A stretch of DNA of 64,000 bases, taken from NCBI GenBank assembly GCA_902477075.1, contig CABSFU010000002.1, forward strand, positions 1 through 64,000, given 5' to 3'. This document shows, piece by piece, positions 51,606-60,336 of this stretch. The stretch comes from UMGS1498 sp900552335 (GTDB lineage Bacteria; Bacillota_I; Bacilli_A; RF39; UBA660). Numbering within the stretch: the first letter of the stretch is position 1; the number at the start of each line of letters is the position of its first letter. The notes under the pieces were generated by a model, which had not been told where the DNA came from, searched no databases, and saw only the letters and a list, made by a program, of their open reading frames with translations. The translations under genes were made by a program, and so were the position numbers.

Positions 51606-54497
51606 ATGAATCGAAAAAAATTATTTGGGATATTGCTTTTTATCATCATTGGATTATTTACTTTCACATTCGCAAACCCAAATGAACCAGTTCAAAATGA
51701 GGAGGAGAAAGTACCTGTAAAACAAGAAGAACAAAAAGGCAACACAGAACCAGTAACAAAAGAAGACCAAACAGCTGTTATACCTACAACCAATTATTTG
51801 AAAGAAAAGCAAACGGAAAAAGATATTTTCTTTCGTTTAGAAGATTTTAAACAAATCAAAATAAAAGAAATGAAAGAATATCAAAAACAACAACAATTAG
51901 AGAATGTAGAAAAAGCCAATCAAGTAGTAGAAAAAGCAGTTGATCAAATTAATTCTGCTACGTCTCAAAAAGAAATAGAAGAAATAGTAAAAGAAGTAAA
52001 ACAACAATTAGATCAAATAAAAAAAGAAACAGATTTAGAAATCGCTAAAAAAACAGCGATGGAAGAACTAAAAAACTATCAAAAAGATTATTTTTATGAT
52101 GAAGCAAATCAACCCAAAAAAGATCAGATTGTAGAAGAAGGAATGACTAATATTAGTCAAGCAGATAGTCTTGAAAAAGTAAAAGAGGCTTTAGAAACAG
52201 CTAAGAAACAAATAGATGATTTAATCAAAGCAGATCTTGAACAATTTAAGAAAAAAGCCATAGAAGAAATTCAAAACTATGAAAAAGATACTTTATATTC
52301 AGATGAGAATAAACAAAAAGTAGATGAAATAAAAAAAGAATCTATTGATAAAGTTCAAAATTCTGCTTCAAAAGAAGAAATAAATCATCTTGTAAAAGAA
52401 GCAAAAGAAAAAATAGAGGCTATTTTAAAATTAAAAGATACGGTTTATGAAGTAAGCTTTCTTGATTTTTATGGAAATATAATTGAAAAACAAAACGTAT
52501 TATATTTAAGTAGTGCATCTGCTCCAGAAGTAAATTCTGTGACAGAAAAAGGAATTACTTATTCTTTTATTTCATGGAACCAAGATTATACAAATGTAAC
52601 AAAAAATTTAGAAATTAAAGCAAATTACGAAATAACAAAAGTCCTAGCAAACATTTATGAAAAAGAACCTTTAGGCTCGGTAGAATTAAATATTACAAAC
52701 AAAATAAAACAGACTATTTTAGATAATCTTAGTATTGAATTGACAAAAGAGGAAGACGAAATTCGATCTATTTCTAAAGAAACATTGCCAATTCTTAATA
52801 AACTAAATTACAAATATCAATATAACAAATTAGAATATGACTCAGAAAAAGGATTCTATATTAGTGCAGAAGAGGTATTAGACTTAGAAGCACTAGAAAA
52901 AAATACGGTCATTCTTACTTATCAAGTTCAGGTAGATGGTGCAGTGTTGGAAGATGGAACAACACAAAAACAAGTCAAAACTTATAATGGTGAAAATACT
53001 GTAACTTTACCAAAAGTTTATAAAAATGGATTAGAAGTAGCCGTCGTATGGAAAAATGAACAAAATGAAATAATTTCTACAATTAGAGAAAATGAAGTAT
53101 ATTTGAAGAAAGATATTGTTTATCATGAAAATGGTACTTTAACAGCAACTTTAGATGATACAGCGCCCGTGATTACATTAAAAGGAAAAGAAGAACAAAC
53201 AGTTGAATTAAGTCTAGATACAAAATATGAAGAAGAAGGGTATACAGCAACTGATAATTTTAATGGAGACCTTACTGCTAACGTAACTACGTCTATTACA
53301 TTGGATGATGTACCAACTCATTACGTAGATTATAGTGTAGCAGGAATTTATAAAATTACTTATTCTGTAATGGATACAGAGGGTAATGTAACAACCACTG
53401 TTCGTACGATTCAAGTAATAGATCCAATTAAAGAGATTAAAGCTACTGTATATGTTTTAAAAGATGGAATTACAAGACCAAACTTAAAAATAGATAATGA
53501 GTATTACGATAAAATTGGTGAAGTAAATCTAATTATTAATAAAACAAGACAATATTTAAATGCAGGTAGTGTAATTATCACTAGCGATAATATTGGAAGT
53601 TACATTGTTGGCGGTTTATCTTCTTTACCACAATTAAATGAAAAATACTATTCTTATGAATGTTATGTGATTCGACATGAAGAGGATGGTTTCCGTATTG
53701 ATTGTGAAAAAATGTTTGATCATAAATCCTATCAAGATGATTTATTAGCGGAATTAAATGAATTATTAAACCGTGATTATTCTATTTATAAAGATACAAA
53801 AACAACAGAAACCTATGAAAATTTAATCCATACAGTAGAAAATATGAAGCAAAATATGCCAACAGAAATTGATACCATCAAAGAAGCAATTCAAAAAATC
53901 AAAACAGCGATTGCTTCGTTAGTAGATGTGACTCTTTTAAGATTAGAATTATCTTCTAATCAAGATATTTATTATTTAAATGACTCCATTCAATCATTTA
54001 CCGTAACTGCTGTATACAATGATACAACTAGAAATAAAGTATTAACATCAAACGATTATCAAATGAAATCATCTTTTGATTCTAAAACAACAGGTAAAAA
54101 ACAAATTACTTATGAATATCAAGGTAAAGAGGTTATTTACTATTATCAAGTAAATTATACAGAACAACAATTGAAAAACAAAACGAATTCTATTTCTGCT
54201 TCTTTAAAAGAAAAATGTCATAAAAAGAAATGTGAGTACAAAATAGAATTTACTTCTTTAACAGATGATATTTCTGTTAAAGCAATCCAAATTACAAAAG
54301 ATGGAAAAATACAAAAAAATATCTATTTTACAAAAGTAACAAATACGATTTTATTCATTAATAAAGAAGAGTATCAATCATTAAAAAACAATAATACTGT
54401 GTTCGCCAATAAAAAAATAGAAATTACTTATCAAATAGGACACCAAGAAGTAACCGTTTCTTATTATGAAACATTTAATAAACTTCATAAAATGTAA
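51606..54497 (+). CDS. Large secreted/surface multi-domain protein under c-di-GMP control
   Basis: 963 aa with a signal peptide (MNRKKLFGILLFIIIGLFTF). Residues about 70-275 are three charged helical repeats like GA/FIVAR modules (AMEELKNYQKDYFYDEANQ; EIQNYEKDTLYSDENKQ). A beta-rich domain follows (VSFLDFYGNIIEKQNV), then a DUF5011 Ig-like domain (about 520-600, APVITLKGKEEQTVELSLDT), another helical module and a C-terminal Ig-like domain (about 780-860). No LPXTG motif or C-terminal membrane anchor is present. GAAAGGAGAG precedes ATG 51606. It is probably an adhesin or matrix protein. Confidence 0.85.
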   Translation: MNRKKLFGILLFIIIGLFTFTFANPNEPVQNEEEKVPVKQEEQKGNTEPVTKEDQTAVIPTTNYLKEKQTEKDIFFRLEDFKQIKIKEMKEYQKQQQLENVEKANQVVEKAVDQINSATSQKEIEEIVKEVKQQLDQIKKETDLEIAKKTAMEELKNYQKDYFYDEANQPKKDQIVEEGMTNISQADSLEKVKEALETAKKQIDDLIKADLEQFKKKAIEEIQNYEKDTLYSDENKQKVDEIKKESIDKVQNSASKEEINHLVKEAKEKIEAILKLKDTVYEVSFLDFYGNIIEKQNVLYLSSASAPEVNSVTEKGITYSFISWNQDYTNVTKNLEIKANYEITKVLANIYEKEPLGSVELNITNKIKQTILDNLSIELTKEEDEIRSISKETLPILNKLNYKYQYNKLEYDSEKGFYISAEEVLDLEALEKNTVILTYQVQVDGAVLEDGTTQKQVKTYNGENTVTLPKVYKNGLEVAVVWKNEQNEIISTIRENEVYLKKDIVYHENGTLTATLDDTAPVITLKGKEEQTVELSLDTKYEEEGYTATDNFNGDLTANVTTSITLDDVPTHYVDYSVAGIYKITYSVMDTEGNVTTTVRTIQVIDPIKEIKATVYVLKDGITRPNLKIDNEYYDKIGEVNLIINKTRQYLNAGSVIITSDNIGSYIVGGLSSLPQLNEKYYSYECYVIRHEEDGFRIDCEKMFDHKSYQDDLLAELNELLNRDYSIYKDTKTTETYENLIHTVENMKQNMPTEIDTIKEAIQKIKTAIASLVDVTLLRLELSSNQDIYYLNDSIQSFTVTAVYNDTTRNKVLTSNDYQMKSSFDSKTTGKKQITYEYQGKEVIYYYQVNYTEQQLKNKTNSISASLKEKCHKKKCEYKIEFTSLTDDISVKAIQITKDGKIQKNIYFTKVTNTILFINKEEYQSLKNNNTVFANKKIEITYQIGHQEVTVSYYETFNKLHKM

Positions 54498-54509
54498 ATA
54501 TTTGTAAAA

Positions 54510-54540
54510 ATATCAAGTGAAATTCTTGATATTTTTTTTA
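54510..54540 (+). terminator. Intrinsic terminator after the surface-protein gene
   Basis: ATATCAAG pairs with CTTGATAT, followed by eight or more T residues. Confidence 0.85.
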
Positions 54541-54571
54541 ATATTCTTTAGACTATAATTAGGTGATAAAA

Positions 54572-54964
54572 ATGGCATATATAAAATATAAAGAATTAAC
54601 AAAGTATTTTAATTTTAATAAAGAAATTAGTAGTAATCAATTGCCATCTTATGTAACAGATTATTTAAAAAAAGAAGAAAAAATTTATAAAGTGTTTAAA
54701 ACAGCTAGAGATAAAGGTGTTTTTACTAATGAAAGAATGGTTTTATTTGATGTAAATCCACTTTCTAATAGTAAAAAGATTCATATTATTCCATATTCTT
54801 CTATTTCTAGTGGCGCTATTTTGTTTAAAAGAAGGGCAGGATCTATTTTCCTATCCTTTGATAGTGGTTATCAATTGAAATTAAATTTTGTTCATTTAAA
54901 CCCAAGTGAAAAAACAGAATTAAGAAAATTATTTACTTATATGCTGGAAAAATCCAATAAATAA
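54572..54964 (+). CDS. PH-domain-like protein (bPH type)
   Basis: 130 aa. The middle and C-terminal part has the bacterial PH-like pattern: GVFTNERMVLFDVNP, then KIHIIPYSSISSGAILF and a strand-rich IFLSFDSGYQLKL, closed by a helix (LRKLFTYMLEK). These small proteins are widespread and uncharacterised. ATG 54572 has AGGTGA; the frame opens at GTG 54563. Confidence 0.72.
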   Translation: MAYIKYKELTKYFNFNKEISSNQLPSYVTDYLKKEEKIYKVFKTARDKGVFTNERMVLFDVNPLSNSKKIHIIPYSSISSGAILFKRRAGSIFLSFDSGYQLKLNFVHLNPSEKTELRKLFTYMLEKSNK

Positions 54965-54986
54965 AAAATTTGAGCTGATTTATGAG

Positions 54987-55016
54987 AAATGATATTTCCG
55001 TATATCATTTTTTTTG
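54987..55016 (+). terminator. Intrinsic terminator before rlmN
   Basis: AATGATAT and ATATCATT form the stem with loop TTCCGT, followed by T residues. Confidence 0.8.
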
Positions 55017-55038
55017 ATATAATGGATTTGGTGAATAT

Positions 55039-56064
55039 ATGAGAAATATTTATGGAATTTCATTAGAAGAACTAGAACAATATTTTGTAGAGTTAGGATA
55101 TCAAAAATTTAAGGCAACACAAGTTTTTGAATGGCTTTATAAAAAAAGAGTGTCTTCTTTTGAAGAAATGTCGAATATAAAAAAAGAACAAATAGAAAAA
55201 TTAAAACAAGATTTTAATTTTGATCATATAAAAATAGTAGATAAAAAAGAAGGAAAAGATGTCATTAAATATTTATTCAAGTTGCAAGATGGACGTTATG
55301 TAGAAGCTGTTTTAATGAGGCATGATTATGGCAATAGCATTTGTGTATCTAGTCAAGTAGGTTGTAATATGAGTTGTGCTTTTTGTGAAAGTGGAAGGTT
55401 AAAAAAAGTAAGAAATTTACAAACGGAAGAAATGGTTTTACAAATTTTGAATGTTGAAAAAGATTGTAAAATGAGAATTACTCATGTTGTAATTATGGGA
55501 ATTGGTGAACCATTTGACAATTATGATAACGTTATGAAATTTATCGATATTATTAATTCTGGAAAAGGAATCGATATAGGAGCTAGACATATTACGGTAT
55601 CTACTTGTGGCGTTGTACCTAAAATAAAAGAATTTATGAATCATGGTAAACAAATTAATTTGGCGATTTCTTTACATGCACCTAATAATCAAATTAGAAA
55701 TCAATTAATGCCAATTAATAAAGCTTATCCTTTAGAAGTATTAATGCCAACTTTAAAAGAATATATTAAAAAAACAAATAGAAGGTTAACATTTGAATAT
55801 ATTTTATTAGAAGGAGTCAATGATACAAAGGAGTGTGCTTTAGAATTAGCCCATTTAGTAAAAGGAATGAATGCTTATGTTAATTTAATTCCTTATAATG
55901 AAACAAGTCATATCGAATTTAAAAGAAGTAAAGAAGCACAAATTATGGCATTTTATGATATACTAAAGAAAAATAAAATAGCGGTGACCATTCGTAGAGA
56001 ATTTGGTGGTACAGTAGATGCCGCTTGTGGACAACTTAGAAGTAAATATGAAGGAGGTAAATAA
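55039..56064 (+). CDS. rlmN: 23S rRNA/tRNA adenine-C2 methyltransferase RlmN
   Basis: Radical SAM methyltransferase acting on A2503 of 23S rRNA and A37 of tRNAs. The iron-sulfur motif CNMSCAFC (residues about 112-119) follows ICVSSQVG. MGIGEPFDNYDNV, the acceptor region and the second catalytic Cys near the C-terminus (AACGQL) are all present. 341 aa is normal. It starts a run of closely spaced genes (rlmN, PP2C, kinase, rsgA, rpe) conserved in Firmicutes. Confidence 0.97.
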   Translation: MRNIYGISLEELEQYFVELGYQKFKATQVFEWLYKKRVSSFEEMSNIKKEQIEKLKQDFNFDHIKIVDKKEGKDVIKYLFKLQDGRYVEAVLMRHDYGNSICVSSQVGCNMSCAFCESGRLKKVRNLQTEEMVLQILNVEKDCKMRITHVVIMGIGEPFDNYDNVMKFIDIINSGKGIDIGARHITVSTCGVVPKIKEFMNHGKQINLAISLHAPNNQIRNQLMPINKAYPLEVLMPTLKEYIKKTNRRLTFEYILLEGVNDTKECALELAHLVKGMNAYVNLIPYNETSHIEFKRSKEAQIMAFYDILKKNKIAVTIRREFGGTVDAACGQLRSKYEGGK

Positions 56065-56066
56065 AA

Positions 56067-56807
56067 ATGGAATATTATTATTTAACCGATAAAGGAAAAG
56101 TAAGGGATCACAATGAAGATAGTGTTGTGATTGTTGAAAATTTTAATAAAGAAATTCTTCTTGCAGTAGCGGATGGTATGGGTGGCCATAATGCTGGAGA
56201 AATTGCTTCCTCAATCGCTATTACTCATTTAGGAAAACGTTTCAAAGAGGTCGCTTCGATTGGAGATAAAGAAGATGCTATTAGATGGCTACAAGAAACT
56301 GTAAGTGAAATTAATATTTTAATTTATAAATACACAGAAGAACATCCAGAAAGTACAGGAATGGGAACGACATTAGTAACAGCGGTGTTAACAAAAAATT
56401 TTTTATTAATTGGAAATATTGGTGATTCTAGTGGCTTTGTTTTAAAAAATAAAAAATTACATAAAATTACAACGGATCATACATTAGTGAATCTTTTAGT
56501 AAAATCGGGTGAGTTGACGGAAGAAGAAGCTAAAGATCATCCCAAAAAAAATGTTTTGATGAAAGCTTTAGGAGCTATTAGTAATGTAGAAATGGATATT
56601 TTTGATGTAGAAAAAGATGTAGATGGTATTTTTCTATGTAGTGATGGTGTAACAAACATGTTAGAACCAGATATTATTGAAAAGGTTTTAAATGATAAAC
56701 ATAGTGTCGAAGAAAAAGTAAATAAAGTAATTTTTAAATGTAATAATCGTGGTGGTAATGATAATATATCAGTTGCCTATTTGGAAATGAAAGGTGCTGT
56801 TGAATGA
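56067..56807 (+). CDS. prpC: PP2C-type Ser/Thr phosphatase (Stp/PrpC)
   Basis: Dephosphorylates targets of the PASTA kinase encoded next. PP2C motifs: GKVRDHNEDSV with the metal-binding Asp, VADGMGGHNAGEIAS, TTLVTAVL, IGDSSGF and the C-terminal RGGNDNISV. 246 aa is usual. It overlaps the kinase start by 4 bp (ATGA), so the pair is translationally coupled. Confidence 0.96.
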   Translation: MEYYYLTDKGKVRDHNEDSVVIVENFNKEILLAVADGMGGHNAGEIASSIAITHLGKRFKEVASIGDKEDAIRWLQETVSEINILIYKYTEEHPESTGMGTTLVTAVLTKNFLLIGNIGDSSGFVLKNKKLHKITTDHTLVNLLVKSGELTEEEAKDHPKKNVLMKALGAISNVEMDIFDVEKDVDGIFLCSDGVTNMLEPDIIEKVLNDKHSVEEKVNKVIFKCNNRGGNDNISVAYLEMKGAVE

Positions 56808-58606
56808 TGATAATGAAGGGTCAAAAAATAAATGATAGATATCAAATTATAAGAACAATTGGAGAAGGTGGAATGGCAAATGTTTATTTAGCTTATGATA
56901 CCATTTTAGATCGAAACGTTGCTGTTAAAATTTTAAGAGGCGATTTAGCGGAAGATGAAAAGTTTGTAAGAAAATTTCAAAGAGAAGCCATTTCTGCTAG
57001 TTCTTTAACACATCCAAATATTGTAGAAATGTATGATGTCGGAGAAGATGATGGCAGATACTTTATAGTGATGGAATATGTAGAAGGTGTTACTTTAAAA
57101 AGCTTAATCAAAAGAAGAGGAGCCTTAACATTATCAGAAGTAATTGATATTATGCTTCAATTAACTAGTGCTATTGCTTGTGCCCATGATAGTTATATTA
57201 TTCATAGAGATATTAAACCTCAAAATGTTTTGATATTAGATGATGGTAGAGTTAAAATTACAGATTTTGGTATTGCTATGGCACTGAATAGTAATGAATT
57301 AACACAAACAAATTCTGTTATGGGATCTGTTCATTATTTACCACCGGAACAAGCCAATGGAACCGGTGCAACGGTAAAAAGTGATATTTATTCACTAGGT
57401 ATTTTAATGTTTGAATTGGTGACAGGTACTTTACCTTTTAAAGGAGATAATGCAGTAGAAATTGCCATTAAACAGATGAAAGAACCGATTCCATCAGTTA
57501 GAGAAATTAATCCAAATATTCCTCAAAGTGTTGAAAATATTATTTTAAAAGCATCTGCTAAAAATCCAAAAAATCGTTATGAAAGTGCTAGAGCTATGTA
57601 TGATGATTTAACGACTTGTTTAGATGCTAGTAGGGCAAATGAAGCAAGATATAGTTATCCATATCCTGAATTTGAAGAAGAAAAGAAACCAGTCAAAGTA
57701 TCTAGAGAACAATTACAAGAAGAAAAGAAAAAAGAATTAAAAGAAGAAAAAGTGGACAAAAAAACAAATGTTGCCTTGATTGTAACGTTATCTATTGCAG
57801 CTATTATTATTTTGGCTTTAAGTATTTATTTCTTCTTAGTTCCTAAGTTTAGAAAAGAACCAGATATTACAATTCCAGATGTTACCAATATGACAGTTGT
57901 AAATGCGGAAAGTACTTTAAAAAATGCTGGATTTTCAGTAGCGACAGATATTACGTATGAATATAACAATTCCATACCAGAAAATATGGTTATTGGTACG
58001 ACACCAGAAATTGGAAGAAGTGTAAAAAAAGATAATGTGATTACCCTTATTGTATCAAAGGGAATTGATGGAATTACTTTAGAAAATTATGTAGATAAAA
58101 AAATAGATAATATAAAATCTACTTTAGAAAATGCTGGTATTAACGTAATTGTGGATTATGAAGAGTATGCTGAAAAAGATAATAAAGAAGAAGGACTTAT
58201 ATTGTCACAAGATACAGAAGCTGGAACCATCATGAAAAAAGGCGAAACAATTGTGTTTAAAGTTGTAAAATTAATGACAACTTATCCAGACTTTGTTTCT
58301 GAAGATTATTCAGTAGATGGGGTTCAAAAGTTCTGTGATGAAAAAGGAATTACATTAGAAATTACTTATCAAGAAACAAGTTCTAAACCAGCAGGTTCTA
58401 TTCTTTCTCAAAGTAGGGCAGCTGGAACAAAAGTGGTAAGTGGTGTTAATTTAAGAATTGTGGTAGCAAAAGAACCTGTTAAAACTACACCAACTACACC
58501 AACAGACACCAATACCAAAACAGATGATAAAACAGATACAAAATCAGATAGTAAAACAGATACAAAGACAGACACTAAAACGGAAACGAAAACAGGAACA
58601 GAGTAA
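56804..58606 (+). CDS. prkC: PASTA-domain Ser/Thr protein kinase (PrkC/Stk1)
   Basis: Membrane kinase sensing peptidoglycan fragments. The kinase domain (residues 10-270) has GEGGMANVYLA, VAVKIL, IIHRDIKPQNV and ITDFGIA. A membrane helix lies at about 325-347. Three PASTA domains follow (about 352-420, 421-487 and 488-560). The last 40 residues are a Thr/Asp/Lys low-complexity tail. ATG 56804 is kept (AAAGGTG at 7 bp); ATG 56813 is an alternative. It probably regulates wall synthesis and division. Confidence 0.96.
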   Translation: MMIMKGQKINDRYQIIRTIGEGGMANVYLAYDTILDRNVAVKILRGDLAEDEKFVRKFQREAISASSLTHPNIVEMYDVGEDDGRYFIVMEYVEGVTLKSLIKRRGALTLSEVIDIMLQLTSAIACAHDSYIIHRDIKPQNVLILDDGRVKITDFGIAMALNSNELTQTNSVMGSVHYLPPEQANGTGATVKSDIYSLGILMFELVTGTLPFKGDNAVEIAIKQMKEPIPSVREINPNIPQSVENIILKASAKNPKNRYESARAMYDDLTTCLDASRANEARYSYPYPEFEEEKKPVKVSREQLQEEKKKELKEEKVDKKTNVALIVTLSIAAIIILALSIYFFLVPKFRKEPDITIPDVTNMTVVNAESTLKNAGFSVATDITYEYNNSIPENMVIGTTPEIGRSVKKDNVITLIVSKGIDGITLENYVDKKIDNIKSTLENAGINVIVDYEEYAEKDNKEEGLILSQDTEAGTIMKKGETIVFKVVKLMTTYPDFVSEDYSVDGVQKFCDEKGITLEITYQETSSKPAGSILSQSRAAGTKVVSGVNLRIVVAKEPVKTTPTTPTDTNTKTDDKTDTKSDSKTDTKTDTKTETKTGTE

Positions 58607-59430
58607 TGCAAGGAAAAATAATTAAGATTGTTAGTAATGACTATACCGTGCTAGCAAATACTCAAAAATATACTTGTAAGAGTAGAGGAAAATTTAGAAA
58701 TTTAAAAATAACTCCTCTTGTAGGAGATAATGTCATTTTTGACGAAAAGAATTTGTATATCATGGAGATATTACCTAGAAAAACGGAATTGCTTAGACCA
58801 CCTGTTGCGAATATTGAGCAAGCATTGATTGTAACTAGCGTTAAAAACCCTAATTTAGATACTAATTTATTAGACAAATTAATTGCTATCATTGAATTTC
58901 ATCATGTGGTACCTATTCTTTGTTTTACTAAATTGGATTTATTAGACAATGAAGAAATTGAAGAAACAATGGCTTATTATAGAAAAATAGGATATACTGT
59001 ACTTAAAAATACAGAAATTGATACTATTAGAAAAATGTTTGAACATAAGATTACAGTATTTACAGGGCAGAGTGGAGCAGGAAAATCTACTTTAATGAAT
59101 CATGTTGATCCTAGTTTGAAAATAGAAACAAATGAGATATCTCTTGCTCTAGGTAGAGGAAAGCATACAACTAGACATGTGGAATTGCTTCCTATTCAAA
59201 ATGGTTTAGTAGCAGATACACCTGGTTTTTCTAGCTTGGACTTTTATGATATGAAACCAGCTGATATTAGAGATAATTTTATTGAATTTAATGAGTATAG
59301 AGAATTTTGTAAATACAGAGATTGTATGCATAATAAAGAAGATGAATGTGAAGTTAAGAAAAAAGTAGAAGATGGTACTATCTTAAAAAGTCGTTATGAA
59401 AATTATCTTCATTTTATAGAAAAAAGGTGA
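58606..59430 (+). CDS. rsgA: Ribosome small-subunit GTPase RsgA
   Basis: Late 30S maturation factor. An N-terminal OB-fold (residues 1-65) precedes a circularly permuted GTPase domain: G4 TKLDLL, then G1 FTGQSGAGKSTLMN, then G3 DTPGFSSL. The zinc knuckle CKYRDCMHNKEDEC closes it. 274 aa is slightly short. ATG overlaps the kinase stop (TAATG). Confidence 0.96.
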   Translation: MQGKIIKIVSNDYTVLANTQKYTCKSRGKFRNLKITPLVGDNVIFDEKNLYIMEILPRKTELLRPPVANIEQALIVTSVKNPNLDTNLLDKLIAIIEFHHVVPILCFTKLDLLDNEEIEETMAYYRKIGYTVLKNTEIDTIRKMFEHKITVFTGQSGAGKSTLMNHVDPSLKIETNEISLALGRGKHTTRHVELLPIQNGLVADTPGFSSLDFYDMKPADIRDNFIEFNEYREFCKYRDCMHNKEDECEVKKKVEDGTILKSRYENYLHFIEKR

Positions 59431-59433
59431 TTT

Positions 59434-60048
59434 ATGAAAATAGCAACATCCATTTTAAATATGAAAAAAGATTCAGAACATTTTAACCGATTAAACCATA
59501 CGACAACTGATTTCATTCATTTGGATATTATGGATGGAAACTTTGTTTGCAATCAAAGTGATATGTTTGATTTTGTAAATAACAATATAGTAGAAAAACC
59601 ATTGGATATTCATCTAATGGTTCAAAATCCTATTCCTTATATAGAAAAATATAGTCAGTTAAATCCAAACAATATTACTGTTCATTATGAAGCAGATTGT
59701 TTACTAGAATCTCTTCATTCTATAAAAGAAAAAAATATCAAAGTTGGTTTAGCAATCAATCCAAAAACAGATGTTCATCAAATAGCAGAATGTTTGGATA
59801 AAATAGATTTACTTTTAATTATGAGTGTAGAACCTGGATTAGGTGGTCAATCTTATATAGATGTTTCTAATAAATTAAAAGAGGCAAGAAATTTACAAAA
59901 AAAATACTCATTTGTAATTGAAGTAGATGGTGGAATTAAAGATAACAATATAGCTTCTATTGATGCTGATATTGCAGTAGTAGGAAGTTTTATTACTTCT
60001 AAAGAAGATTTTCAAAAACAAATAGATGAATTAAAGAAACAACTTTAA
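59434..60048 (+). CDS. rpe: Ribulose-phosphate 3-epimerase
   Basis: Interconverts ribulose-5-P and xylulose-5-P in the pentose phosphate pathway. TIM-barrel motifs: ATSILNM (usually SxLxAD), HLDIMDGNFV with metal-binding His and Asp, DIHLMV with the second His, and MSVEPGLGGQ, then VDGGI. 204 aa is a little shorter than usual. Last protein gene of this operon. Confidence 0.95.
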   Translation: MKIATSILNMKKDSEHFNRLNHTTTDFIHLDIMDGNFVCNQSDMFDFVNNNIVEKPLDIHLMVQNPIPYIEKYSQLNPNNITVHYEADCLLESLHSIKEKNIKVGLAINPKTDVHQIAECLDKIDLLLIMSVEPGLGGQSYIDVSNKLKEARNLQKKYSFVIEVDGGIKDNNIASIDADIAVVGSFITSKEDFQKQIDELKKQL

Positions 60049-60056
60049 TTCTAAAT

Positions 60057-60130
60057 GCCGATTTAGTTTAGCGGTAAAACAGGCCCTTGGTAAGGGTCAG
60101 AGGACATTTCGACTATGTCATTCGGCACCA
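60057..60130 (+). tRNA. tRNA-Thr (GGT)
   Basis: Cloverleaf with anticodon stem GGCCC/GGGTC and loop TTGGTAA, anticodon GGT. T-stem GACAT/ATGTC closes loop TTCGACT. The acceptor stem GCCGATT/ATTCGGC has one T-T mismatch. CCA is encoded. Confidence 0.88.
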
Positions 60131-60140
60131 TATAGAATTT

Positions 60141-60164
60141 AAATGACATTAGAGTCATTTTTTT
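60141..60164 (+). terminator. Terminator after tRNA-Thr
   Basis: AAATGAC pairs with GTCATTT, followed by T residues. Confidence 0.75.
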
Positions 60165-60199
60165 AGTGAAAAAATAAAACATTAATTTTTGAAAATGAC

Positions 60200-60229
60200 T
60201 TGTCAATTAAAAGGAATTAATAGTATAAT
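60200..60229 (+). promoter_or_regulatory. Promoter of tRNA-Gln and gltX
   Basis: TTGTCA (60200-60205), 18 bp, TATAAT (60224-60229), 10 bp before the tRNA. Confidence 0.65.
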
Positions 60230-60239
60230 AAGTGTGCAT

Positions 60240-60314
60240 TGCCCAGTCGCCAAGCGGTAAGGCATCGGACTCTGACTCCGACATTCATAGGTTCGAATCC
60301 TATCTGGGCAGCCA
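60240..60314 (+). tRNA. tRNA-Gln (CTG)
   Basis: It begins with T as tRNA-Gln genes do: acceptor TGCCCAG/CTGGGCA, D-loop CCAAGCGGTAAGG, anticodon stem TCGGA/TCCGA with loop CTCTGAC (anticodon CTG), T-loop TTCGAAT. G discriminator and encoded CCA. It lies 22 bp before gltX and probably shares its transcript. Confidence 0.92.
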
Positions 60315-60336
60315 TAATTTTTGGAAGAGTGATAAT

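Noticed and set aside
53214..53414. Minus-strand Cys/Ile-rich frame inside the surface protein gene
   Set aside because: Shadow of the Ig-like domain coding sequence; no start context.
60232..60336. Open frame upstream of gltX that would extend the synthetase N-terminus
   Set aside because: It is the translation of the tRNA-Gln gene; ATG 60337 has its own ribosome binding site.
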